Notes under the pieces: generated by a model
Database searches by the model: none
Told to the model about the DNA's origin: nothing
The model's input: the letters and a program-made list of their open reading frames with translations, nothing else
Shown here: in pieces, positions 8,583 to 17,022 of the stretch
How the letters are laid out: the number at the start of each line of letters is the position of its first letter
Position numbering within the stretch: the first letter of the stretch is position 1
Position numbers and translations under genes: made by a program
Assembly (NCBI GenBank): GCA_965230495.1
Contig: OZ246004.1
Location: forward strand, 3,038,001 to 3,102,000
Reading direction: 5' to 3'
DNA: 64,000 nucleotides
Source: JACJYM01 sp965230495
GTDB taxonomy: Bacteria; Bacteroidota; Bacteroidia; Chitinophagales; Saprospiraceae

Positions 8583-9305
8583 TTAATTATTTCTGTAGCC
8601 TATCTTATTAAATAGATCTACTTTTTCTTTTTTGTTGAGGTCCCGCCATTTCCCTTTTGGGATATCATCCAGTCTTATGTTAATGACTCTTATACGTTTT
8701 AATGTTCTGACCTTATATCCACAATATTCGCACATTCTTCTTATTTGCTGATTGAGTCCTTGGGTCAGGATAATTTTAAATCGTGATATTCCCAGTTTTT
8801 CGACTTTGCATTTTAAAGTCTTCGTCCCCAAAATGGGTATACCGTTTTTCATTTTATTTATAAAATCTTGATTGATGGGTTTGTCTGTGGTTACAATATA
8901 TTCTTTTTCGTGCTTTCCTTCTTTTCTCAGTATTTGATTAACAATATCTCCATCATTGGTCAGTAGTATTAGTCCCGATGACGCTTTGTCCAGTCTACCG
9001 ATTGGAAAAATTCTCTCTTTATGACCCACAAAGTCAATAATATTATCCCTATCTCTCCTATCAGTAGTGCAAGTTATCCCGGGAGGCTTATGTAGGGCTA
9101 TATATATTTTTCGTTGATTTTTCGGTCCATTAATAACTTTTCCATCCAGTTTAACAATATCTCCTTTTTCGACTCGGTTTCCCTTTTTTGCAATCTTATT
9201 ATTGAGTTTTACTCTTCCTTCTTCCAGCATTTTATCTGCCTCTCTCCTCGAGCATATACCCGTAGAACTTATAAACTTATTAATGCTTATTGACTCTTCA
9301 TTCAT
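8583..9305 (-). CDS. rluF: 23S rRNA pseudouridine synthase RluF
   Basis: This 240-aa enzyme converts a uridine in helix 75 of 23S rRNA (U2604 in E. coli; related U2605 is made by RluB) to pseudouridine. An N-terminal S4 RNA-binding domain (about 8-50) precedes the RsuA/RluB/E/F catalytic domain. Asp106 in GRLDKASSGLILLTNDG is the catalytic aspartate. The segments HEKEYIVTTDKPI, GIPILGTKTLKCKVEKL and QGLNQQIRRMCEYCGYKV are RluF-like rather than RluB- or RsuA-like. Its ATG overlaps the stop of the upstream amylase gene (ATGA), so the two are translationally coupled although their functions are unrelated. Confidence 0.9.
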   Translation of the reverse strand: MNEESISINKFISSTGICSRREADKMLEEGRVKLNNKIAKKGNRVEKGDIVKLDGKVINGPKNQRKIYIALHKPPGITCTTDRRDRDNIIDFVGHKERIFPIGRLDKASSGLILLTNDGDIVNQILRKEGKHEKEYIVTTDKPINQDFINKMKNGIPILGTKTLKCKVEKLGISRFKIILTQGLNQQIRRMCEYCGYKVRTLKRIRVINIRLDDIPKGKWRDLNKKEKVDLFNKIGYRNN

Positions 9306-11143
9306 TGGTCTAATTCTAATATAGTCACCCCTTTTTTCATAAGTTTGATTCCCTCGTTGATCTGTAGATCTACATTTTGAAGGATATCATGTGCCCGCTT
9401 ATATCCCCCAAAAATCTCTTCGTATCTATCAATAGAAAGGATGATATCTTCTTCGTTTTTATTAATTATTGTCACCACCTTTTGCTCATCATTGTGACGG
9501 CACAGTACATAAACTCCTTTTTCAGGAGCATAATGCAATGTTTTTCCAGTGTGAATAACATCGCTTCCTTTTCTATAGTTTAGTAATGTTTTTAAAAAGG
9601 CTCGCATCTCCTGCTGATCCTTAGTGAGTCCTACTCCGGAAAATACATTAACGGTATCTCCCTTCCATCCTCCAGGCATATCTGTTCGTATAAGACCATG
9701 GTCGCCAGGTTTTTCAGAATTATCAATCAATGCTTCCGTCCCATAGTAAATTTGAGGTATTCGTGGCATTGTAATGATCAGTGCTAGAGCCATCTTCGTA
9801 TTTTCGATACTTCTATTGAGCTGAGTATACATCCTGTCCATATCGTGATTATCTCCAAAAAGTAGGATATTTAACGGATTTGGATAATGAAAATCATTGG
9901 CCAAGCCTTCGTAGATTTTTACCAGACCCTTATCCCAGCTTTCCTTCTCACTTATGCCTGCTATTATGTTTTGCTGCATAGCAAAGTCCATGGTTGCATC
10001 AATATTTGACTGGTATCCATCTTTATTGTCCGCCCCTTGTTGCCAGTAAGCAATAAGTAATGGATTATAGCTCCATTCTTCTCCTACTATGGAAAAATTA
10101 GGGTATTCATACATGATCTCTTTGGCCCATTGTGACATAAACTCTTTATTGGGATAAGGATAGGTATCTTGTCGGATACCCCTGAGCTGAAGAGTCTCTA
10201 TCCACCAAATATTATTTTGAATGATATATCTCGCCATGAAGGGGTTTTCCTGATTTAGGTCGGGCATTTCAGGAACAAACCACCCTTTTTCCATTCCTCT
10301 TTTGTCTATTTGTGAAGCGTATGGGTCTTGATTTACGGTTCGTCGATGATTACATACTTGAAAACTATCCACATCATTAACCCAATCTCTAAACGGCAAA
10401 TCATCCATCCACCAATGGTTACTTCCACTATGATTAGCCACCATGTCCATGATAAGTTTAATACTTCTTTTTGCTGCCTCTTTAGACAGTTTTCTATAAT
10501 CTTCTATAGTGCCAAAACGGGGATCTACGCGATACAAGTCAGTTATTGCATAACCATGATAAGACCATTGCGGCATATCATTAATTAACAATGGGGAAGA
10601 CCAAATAGCCGTAAAACCCATTTCCTCAATATAATCCAGGTGATCAATAATTCCTTGTATATCGCCACCATGACGGGTGTAGTCTTGTGAGCGATCTACA
10701 ACCGTTTCTTGAAGGTTTTGAAAACTGTCATTACTTGGGTCTCCATTAGCAAATCTATCTGGTGTTATTAGATATATCACATCAGAAGAGTTAAACCCTT
10801 CTAAGGAGGCCGCTTTGCTTTCTCTTCTTTTGAGCTCGTAGTACATCTCTTTCTTCTCTTGGCCCTTGTGAAAGGAAATCAGATACCGTCCTTCTGTCGA
10901 ATTAGATATGTCCAAATCAATAAAAATATAATTAGGGCTATCACATTTATGAATATCGATAACCTTTATTCTTCTGTCTTCTATTAAGGGAATATAGCTT
11001 GCTATATTTTCTCCTTTGATCATTAGCTGAAGCAGAGGGTTTTTCATTTCTGTCCACCAGTGCGGTGGCTCTATTCTAATATTTTCTTGGGAGAATGCCT
11101 TCGTTGTACAAATTAAAATCAGAAATATAATGAGCCGCTTCAT
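9302..11143 (-). CDS. Exported GH13 alpha-amylase / cyclomaltodextrinase-like enzyme
   Basis: A 613-aa glycoside hydrolase family 13 enzyme that should cleave alpha-1,4-glucans or maltodextrins. I start it at the ATG at 11141-11143, which begins a clean signal peptide (MKRLIIFLILICTTKAFSQ); an in-frame ATG 24 bp upstream would add a basic extension. After a beta-sandwich N-domain (about 25-110) comes the TIM barrel: nucleophile Asp326 (IRQDTYPYP), acid/base Glu355 (VGEEW), stabiliser Asp434 (DNHDMDR). The order resembles the neopullulanase/SusA group. The signal peptide puts it in the periplasm or at the surface. No SusC/D partner is nearby. It overlaps rluF by 4 bp. Confidence 0.9.
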   Translation of the reverse strand: MKRLIIFLILICTTKAFSQENIRIEPPHWWTEMKNPLLQLMIKGENIASYIPLIEDRRIKVIDIHKCDSPNYIFIDLDISNSTEGRYLISFHKGQEKKEMYYELKRRESKAASLEGFNSSDVIYLITPDRFANGDPSNDSFQNLQETVVDRSQDYTRHGGDIQGIIDHLDYIEEMGFTAIWSSPLLINDMPQWSYHGYAITDLYRVDPRFGTIEDYRKLSKEAAKRSIKLIMDMVANHSGSNHWWMDDLPFRDWVNDVDSFQVCNHRRTVNQDPYASQIDKRGMEKGWFVPEMPDLNQENPFMARYIIQNNIWWIETLQLRGIRQDTYPYPNKEFMSQWAKEIMYEYPNFSIVGEEWSYNPLLIAYWQQGADNKDGYQSNIDATMDFAMQQNIIAGISEKESWDKGLVKIYEGLANDFHYPNPLNILLFGDNHDMDRMYTQLNRSIENTKMALALIITMPRIPQIYYGTEALIDNSEKPGDHGLIRTDMPGGWKGDTVNVFSGVGLTKDQQEMRAFLKTLLNYRKGSDVIHTGKTLHYAPEKGVYVLCRHNDEQKVVTIINKNEEDIILSIDRYEEIFGGYKRAHDILQNVDLQINEGIKLMKKGVTILELDQ

Positions 11144-11218
11144 TTTTATCTTTCTTTTTTGAAACAATAAATATAGGTTATATCTTACTTTTAGTTTTAT
11201 GGATCAGTCATCTAGTAT

Positions 11219-11962
11219 ATGAATATTGGAATATTACAATATGATGTTGTTTGGGAGAAACCAGATGAAAACCTTCATAAACTGCATCATTTTTTAGATC
11301 GACAAACATCACCCATTGATATCTTAGTGCTTCCTGAAATGTTCTTGACTGGATTTACTATGCGACCAGAGAGGCTTAACGGTAATATAAATCATGATAC
11401 TTTGAGTAAGCTAGCATCTATATGTGCTAAATACAGTACATCTATTTGTGGTTCTTTACCTTGGAATGAAGAGGGGGTGTGGTATAATCGATTTTTTCAC
11501 CTTGACCAGCATCGAATACTATCAACCTATGTTAAATACCATCTTTTCAATATGACTGGAGAAGACAAAAGATATGGTCAGGGGAAGACTTTGGTGACTT
11601 ATTCTTTTGGTGATTGGAATATTAGACCTTTGATTTGTTTTGATCTCCGATTTCCAATGGTTTCTAATAATGACAAAAAAATCAACCTTTTAATTTATGT
11701 GGCCAATTGGCCTATTTCAAGAATTCATCATTGGACAAAATTGTTAATAGCTCGTGCTATTGAAAATCAATGCTATGTTGTCGGTGTCAATCGGATAGGC
11801 AAAGATGGTAACCGATTAGAATATAATGGTCAGTCTTGCCTTGTCGATTACTCCGGTGAAATAATCCTTGATGCTCAACACCATGAGTGTTTATTACATG
11901 CTCCTGTAGATTTAAACGTTTTGGAAGATTATCGGCTGAGGTTTCCGTTTAGGGTCAACTAA
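11219..11962 (+). CDS. Nitrilase-superfamily omega-amidase (YafV-like)
   Basis: A 247-aa carbon-nitrogen hydrolase with the Glu-Lys-Cys triad: Glu40 (LPEMF), Lys106 (VKYHLF) and Cys140 (ICFDLRFP). The length and the ICFDLRFPMVSN signature fit the omega-amidase group (YafV/Nit2-like), which hydrolyses alpha-ketoglutaramate or ketosuccinamate and repairs side products of transaminases. Cytoplasmic, no signal peptide. It is transcribed divergently from the amylase gene and ends in a hairpin shared with the convergent gene at 12007. The sub-family is likely but not certain; a generic amidohydrolase is the alternative. Confidence 0.9.
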   Translation: MNIGILQYDVVWEKPDENLHKLHHFLDRQTSPIDILVLPEMFLTGFTMRPERLNGNINHDTLSKLASICAKYSTSICGSLPWNEEGVWYNRFFHLDQHRILSTYVKYHLFNMTGEDKRYGQGKTLVTYSFGDWNIRPLICFDLRFPMVSNNDKKINLLIYVANWPISRIHHWTKLLIARAIENQCYVVGVNRIGKDGNRLEYNGQSCLVDYSGEIILDAQHHECLLHAPVDLNVLEDYRLRFPFRVN

Positions 11963-11995
11963 AAAAGAGCTACTTCTTCGATTGGCAGCTCTTTT
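11963..11995. terminator. Bidirectional terminator between convergent genes
   Basis: A 9-bp perfect stem (aaaagagct at 11963-11971, agctctttt at 11987-11995) with A/T flanks on both sides lies between the omega-amidase gene and the convergent gene ending at 12007. It can serve both strands. Confidence 0.75.
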
Positions 11996-12006
11996 AACAC
12001 ATGAAA

Positions 12007-12858
12007 TTAATTTCTTTTCTTTTTAACTGTTTTCTTTCTGGTAACTACTTTTTTGTTACCATTCTTTTTCACCTTAGTCGTTTTTGTTACTGTTGTTTTT
12101 CCCTTACTGTTTCTAACTGTGACACTTCTACTTACCACTACTTTCGAACTTCTTCTTTTTGGCGTATAAACGCGATGAGTTTTTACAACTCTTAACGTCG
12201 GTGTGACTCTATAGTTTCTTTTAAATCTTATTGTTCGTGGTCTGAAAATATTAAAAGCAACTACTCTTCTTGGTTTCCACCATCTCGGATAGTTTCTCCA
12301 CCTATATGGTGATACATAGGGTCTGTAAGCAGGTCTATAAATAAACTGCACTGAAGGCCAATACCACACATTTACAACCAATCTTACTTCTTCTTCCATC
12401 AGAGAAGGGCCTCCCTTACTATGTTCGCTTCCTTGTGTTTCAAAGGGCTCTACATAATATTCGTCTCCATATAGGGATTCGTCTCCTACAATTTGTAATA
12501 CGGCGTCTTTCTTTCCTGTTTTTTCTATTTCTATTACGGCAATATCTTGCTCTTCTTTTTCGCTTACCGCTACTTGAAGTACAATAGCATGTAGCTCTCC
12601 CTCCATATAATCTGTTACACTAATAAAATCAATATCTCCATCTTCGTTTAAATCCAGATTGTTAACATCATTACTTTCATTATTTAACTTTTTTTCAAAA
12701 TCTTCCAAAGATTCTGATTCCCTGAACAATTCAAGTGCTCCTTCTAGGCTAAAGTTATCTCCCATTTTTTCAATCTCCTGGGCATTTAATCCCGTCATTG
12801 TCACGAGAAATAAAGCAACTATTCCTTTTTTAATAACTCTTTTAATTGAATCTTTCAT
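12007..12858 (-). CDS. Exported protein with acidic N-half and strongly basic C-terminal tail
   Basis: This 283-aa protein has a signal peptide (hydrophobic core VALFLVTMTGLNAQ). Residues about 28-160 are acidic and contain a calcium-loop-like DLNEDGDIDFISV followed by beta strands. Residues about 165-200 are rich in Trp, Tyr, Pro and Arg (VWYWPSVQFIYRPAYRPYV). The last 90 residues are a Lys/Arg/Thr/Val-rich tail (repeats of TVTK, KVVTRKKT). Proteins like this recur in Bacteroidota without a known role; a surface or nucleic-acid/polysaccharide-binding tail is possible. Convergent with the amidase gene. Confidence 0.75.
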   Translation of the reverse strand: MKDSIKRVIKKGIVALFLVTMTGLNAQEIEKMGDNFSLEGALELFRESESLEDFEKKLNNESNDVNNLDLNEDGDIDFISVTDYMEGELHAIVLQVAVSEKEEQDIAVIEIEKTGKKDAVLQIVGDESLYGDEYYVEPFETQGSEHSKGGPSLMEEEVRLVVNVWYWPSVQFIYRPAYRPYVSPYRWRNYPRWWKPRRVVAFNIFRPRTIRFKRNYRVTPTLRVVKTHRVYTPKRRSSKVVVSRSVTVRNSKGKTTVTKTTKVKKNGNKKVVTRKKTVKKKRN

Positions 12859-12972
12859 AGCTTGTTTCTTTTTACGTTCCTTTGACCTAAACCAAAGTCG
12901 AAGGTTTAATTGTCACTAATTTTTTAACATTTCTATAAGAAATATATCTGGATATACTGGTTTATATGAATA

Positions 12973-14871
12973 TTAGTTCATGGTTTTTATTTTTTCTTCC
13001 AGCTCCTTAACTTTCTGTTCATCTCCACTATTCACGTATGCCTTTAGCAGGTTTTCGTAAGAAGATTTTTCATTCGGTTTCATTTCTACCACTTTGGAAA
13101 AGTATCGAATAGCCTCTTGATGCTTTCCTTGCATTCCCGCCGCTATCCCAAGCAAACGAATAGTTTCACTATCCGTATTTACCAATCCATATGACCTAAG
13201 TAGATAGTTTTCTGCCTTTTTTAGATCATTCTGCTTCTCTCCCGCCTTTCTTCCTGCATCTCTAAGGGCAATGGCCAGATTTTTAATCACTGATGTATTG
13301 TTTGGTTGAAGCTCTTGTACCCTCTCATAATACTTTATGGCTTTCTCGTATTCTTCTTGATAAAAGTTTGCGTTTCCCATAAGTAAGTGGGCATTTCCAT
13401 AGGTAGGATGTATTTCTATAGCCTGTTGCAAGTATTCTTCTGCTTGCTTTACCAGTTCCAATCTCTTTTTCTTGTTAGTTATACTCTCACTTCTGTTAAG
13501 CAATGTGCCTCCTGCCGCGTTTAATACTTTCGCACTTTTCTTTGATGTTCGTACATCTGTAGTAAAAAGTGTAAAGTCATCTTTCCACACTCTGTTACGA
13601 GAAATCGTTTTTACAGCATATAATCCTATAACAACGGTTAAAACACCCAGACTTACTTTTTGTTTTTTTAAGGTAAAAATGAGTCCATATGCTGCTAACA
13701 TTGCAAAGGCTAGTGAGGGCATGAATAAAAAGCGTTCATTCATATTTGTTCCAATGGGAAATATAATATTTGACATTAAAAACAAGCTAGCTGCATAAAA
13801 CAACACCGTATAAGAGAATATATTCTCCTTTTTAAAGTTTTTCCATGTCAGGTAAAATATCGTAATTATAAAACCTAGTATTATCAATACCACCGGATCA
13901 CTAATTTGCTTTATCCCTATCTCCATAGGATAATAGTCGTGAGTCAAAGGATGAGGGAATATGAGCAATCCGATATACTTCCCCATAATAAAGATTATAG
14001 TAGCCAATTTTTCAAGAACCGAAAAAGAAACATATGCTCCTTCTTCTAATTTTAGAAACGGATTATTCATCAGTTCCATTGGAATCTCCATTATTCCTGC
14101 CTTTACAATCGACGCCCTTAGCACAACAAAAAGAATTGCTGGTATACTTAACAGTACCGTAGATTTCATTGCCGACTTTAATTTTTGACCCCCTAACAAC
14201 AATAAGCTTAATGGTATAATGGCTAAAAAAGAAATGGTATGCTCTTTTGACATTAAACCCACAAAAAAAGTGATCACAGCGTATAAAATGTACTTCTTTT
14301 GCTTCTCAAAATGATGCTTCCAAACCCATAACATACTCGCCATAGAACAAATCATGGCCAATAATTCGTCCCTTCCTTTAATATTAGCCACAACTTCTGT
14401 ATGAACTGGATGAGCTATATATATCACTGCAGATACAAAAGCCAATGTTTTTGCATATTCCTTTAGCTTTGGTCTGCTGTGCAGAAAGATATAATGAAGG
14501 CCCCTAAATATTAATATCCCTAGTAGGGCGTACAATAGAACATTTACAAAGTGGCCTATCAACGGTTTTTCTCCAAAAATCTCGTATTCAATCGCAAACA
14601 TGACTTGAGATGTTGGTCGATACCTTCCCCCTGATACATTATGTAATTTGCTCTCTGTTTTAAAAAAACCTAAAAATGTATCGTTGGACAAAATCTTAGG
14701 AATACCAGAAATTCCTTCTTTTGTAAAATCATTATTTGTTATGAGAATGGCATCATCCTGAGCATAATCATGTCCAAGGGTATTTGCGTATAATGAAAAC
14801 GCTAAAATCAATAGAAATCCATAGAGGTATCTTTGTCGAACCTTGCTAAAATATTGGATTCCCATATTCAT
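12973..14871 (-). CDS. Multi-pass membrane protein with C-terminal TPR repeats (GT-C/TMTC-like)
   Basis: A 632-aa protein. Residues about 10-430 contain some 10-12 membrane segments and GT-C-like features: an acidic pair in the first loop (YAQDDAILI), GGRYRPTSQ, and AHPVHTEVVANIKGRDELLA, as seen in dolichol/undecaprenyl-phosphate-sugar-dependent mannosyltransferases of the TMTC type. Residues about 450-625 are TPR repeats (AHLLMGNANFYQEEYEKAIK, IRLLGIAAGMQGKHQEAIRY). A protein glycosyltransferase or mannosyltransferase role is a family-level inference. It starts 4 bp after the OmpA/PD40 gene's stop, so the two are cotranscribed, and that exported protein could be its target. Confidence 0.75.
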   Translation of the reverse strand: MNMGIQYFSKVRQRYLYGFLLILAFSLYANTLGHDYAQDDAILITNNDFTKEGISGIPKILSNDTFLGFFKTESKLHNVSGGRYRPTSQVMFAIEYEIFGEKPLIGHFVNVLLYALLGILIFRGLHYIFLHSRPKLKEYAKTLAFVSAVIYIAHPVHTEVVANIKGRDELLAMICSMASMLWVWKHHFEKQKKYILYAVITFFVGLMSKEHTISFLAIIPLSLLLLGGQKLKSAMKSTVLLSIPAILFVVLRASIVKAGIMEIPMELMNNPFLKLEEGAYVSFSVLEKLATIIFIMGKYIGLLIFPHPLTHDYYPMEIGIKQISDPVVLIILGFIITIFYLTWKNFKKENIFSYTVLFYAASLFLMSNIIFPIGTNMNERFLFMPSLAFAMLAAYGLIFTLKKQKVSLGVLTVVIGLYAVKTISRNRVWKDDFTLFTTDVRTSKKSAKVLNAAGGTLLNRSESITNKKKRLELVKQAEEYLQQAIEIHPTYGNAHLLMGNANFYQEEYEKAIKYYERVQELQPNNTSVIKNLAIALRDAGRKAGEKQNDLKKAENYLLRSYGLVNTDSETIRLLGIAAGMQGKHQEAIRYFSKVVEMKPNEKSSYENLLKAYVNSGDEQKVKELEEKIKTMN

Positions 14872-14875
14872 AATA

Positions 14876-16987
14876 TTATTTTCCTAACTCATACAACATA
14901 AAGTCTTCTATATCAGGATAGTCGTTTATATGCTTAGATAATTCTTCGTCTTCTACTGGTTTTCCATCTATAAAAGCCACGATTCTAATACCTGGATAAT
15001 CTATCTGAGATATTTTATTTATCCCTCTCTTAGCTTCTTTGTAGCTATTATAAATTCCAACATAATAGCTATATTGTGTATCACCATAGCTTTTTTCCAA
15101 AGAAGAACCTTTTTCGCTTTTTAGTATTTCGTTTTTATACATTTGTGGAGACTTGGTTACAAGTATTTTATAACTCAAGCCTTCTATATAGTTTTCATAG
15201 TACATATACCTTTCATCCGCATTTTGTAATGCTACCGGTATTTCTTCATCAATTACCTTTAGTCCATATTCCTCTGCTACTTTCAAACTTAGATCTATTC
15301 TATTGTTCAGCTTCTCAGAAATTCTGCTTTCCTGACCATTAATTATAGGTTGTGATACAGGATACATGGATCCACAGCCTCTAAGAAAAATGGAAGAAGC
15401 TTTTACCCCATTATCTACGAGATACTTTGCTATTTGTTCTACTCTTTTAATTGAAAAATATAGATCAAACTCCGGTAAGCCTTCTTTGCTCGTATGTCCT
15501 GTTATAATTATATCATATTCAGGATAAACTCTTAATAAATCCGTTATCAAATTGAGTCTTGTCAGGTTTTGAGGACCCAATATATCGGAATCATTTTGGT
15601 AATAAAGAGCTTTATTAAAAAACTCTCTTTCAATAATTGGTCTTTCCTCAGTCCCTATATTTTCTGGTATAGATCGTGCGTCCGCAATATTGGTCTGTTG
15701 TCCTATAAACAATGGGTTATTTAAATATTGTAATTGATCTATTATTTGTTCTTTAAAATATGCGATGTATAGATCGTGCCCTCCCTCGCCTTCTGGTCTG
15801 TTGGAACTAAAAATAGCCGTGTTGCCATCCGAAGAAATATTTATATGTAAGTCATCATTTACAGAATTAATAGGTAATCCCATATTCTCAGGGATGGACC
15901 AAGCGTTATCCGTATAATTGCTTTGGAAAATATCATACCCCCCTATAGACAATAATCTATCGGAAGAAAAAAACAATCTGTTCCCATTTTTGGTGATGCA
16001 GCTCGCTATTTCATTGTATGGTGAGTTTATCTCTTTTCCCAAATTTACCGGCTTTAACCACTGGTTTTGTGTTTTTACTACATAGTATAAGTCATAGCCT
16101 CCAAATCCCCCCTTTCTTTTGCTTGAAAAGATATATGTACTATCATTCAGTTGGGAAAAATCCCTATCTCCTAGTTCGAAAATAACAGGAGAAAAAATTT
16201 CCGATATAATTGGGTTTTCATTACCCAAGGTATCACTTAATAACATTCTTGATTTACCTTCCCTTCCTCGTGAAAAGTAAATAATCTGCCCATCAGGGCT
16301 AAATCCTTGTAATTCTTCGCTTTCCACTGAATTTATTCGCTCGTATAACTTATCCACCAAATTCCAATTTCCCTCATTATTCAAAACTGAATAGATATCA
16401 GAAAAGTATTTTTGCTTATCTCCTATAATCTGAAGACCACCAGTACTTACGTTCCTATCTGAAGAAAAGTAATATTTGTTTATGTCACTTGGACTTTGTT
16501 TTGGTCTGGTCTCATTATAACTTGTATTAAGTCCCGGTCCTAAATTTTCTACAAATGCTTTTTTATCCTTGTACTGAATGTTTTGAGCTGATTCACATTG
16601 TTTTATCAAATTGATAATTGGATAATGATCAGCCTTATTTTCTAGTGTGTTAAGATAGTTTTTATAAAAAGTGGCTGCATCTTCATATTTACCCAAAGCA
16701 TGATAGCTTTTTCCAGTATACAAAAATACTTTGTTGTCTTTTGACTTTAACAAAAAAGCACCTTTCATATCATTTATGCTGGCCTCCAAATTATTGGTAT
16801 AGTAATTTGTGATACCCCTTTTAACCAATGCTTTTTTATTCTCCAGTATCTTATCATACTGATTATACCATTTAAGAGCCTCTTCATATTGCCCTTGTTC
16901 AAAAAGATGGTTTGCATGGTTTAAAAATTTCTTTTGTCCGAAACCCAACAAAGGCAAGCAAACTAAAAGAAGAATTTTTTTCATCAA
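14876..16987 (-). CDS. OmpA-family protein with TPR, PD40 propeller and SPOR-like tail
   Basis: A 703-aa envelope protein. Order: signal peptide (MMKKILLLVCLPLLGFGQ), N-terminal TPRs (about 20-125), a PD40/WD40-like propeller with repeated FSSDR/FSSKR/FSSNR...GGxDLY blades (about 165-410), an OmpA peptidoglycan-binding domain (about 460-585, NLITDLLRVYPEYDIIITGH and the NNRIDL ending), and a C-terminal segment (about 625-685, YYVGIYNSYKEAKRGINKI) that looks SPOR-like. The layout is that of PorE and related type IX/gliding proteins anchored to peptidoglycan at the outer membrane. Whether this is PorE itself or a paralogue is open. First gene of a pair with the TPR membrane protein. Confidence 0.85.
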   Translation of the reverse strand: MMKKILLLVCLPLLGFGQKKFLNHANHLFEQGQYEEALKWYNQYDKILENKKALVKRGITNYYTNNLEASINDMKGAFLLKSKDNKVFLYTGKSYHALGKYEDAATFYKNYLNTLENKADHYPIINLIKQCESAQNIQYKDKKAFVENLGPGLNTSYNETRPKQSPSDINKYYFSSDRNVSTGGLQIIGDKQKYFSDIYSVLNNEGNWNLVDKLYERINSVESEELQGFSPDGQIIYFSRGREGKSRMLLSDTLGNENPIISEIFSPVIFELGDRDFSQLNDSTYIFSSKRKGGFGGYDLYYVVKTQNQWLKPVNLGKEINSPYNEIASCITKNGNRLFFSSDRLLSIGGYDIFQSNYTDNAWSIPENMGLPINSVNDDLHINISSDGNTAIFSSNRPEGEGGHDLYIAYFKEQIIDQLQYLNNPLFIGQQTNIADARSIPENIGTEERPIIEREFFNKALYYQNDSDILGPQNLTRLNLITDLLRVYPEYDIIITGHTSKEGLPEFDLYFSIKRVEQIAKYLVDNGVKASSIFLRGCGSMYPVSQPIINGQESRISEKLNNRIDLSLKVAEEYGLKVIDEEIPVALQNADERYMYYENYIEGLSYKILVTKSPQMYKNEILKSEKGSSLEKSYGDTQYSYYVGIYNSYKEAKRGINKISQIDYPGIRIVAFIDGKPVEDEELSKHINDYPDIEDFMLYELGK

Positions 16988-17022
16988 TCTATTTTTAAGA
17001 TAGAATACAATATCCTTAACGC

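Noticed and set aside
12001..12195. A plus-strand ORF with many Phe/Cys residues
   Set aside because: It is the reverse complement of the Lys/Arg/Thr-rich tail of the gene at 12007-12858, which explains its composition.
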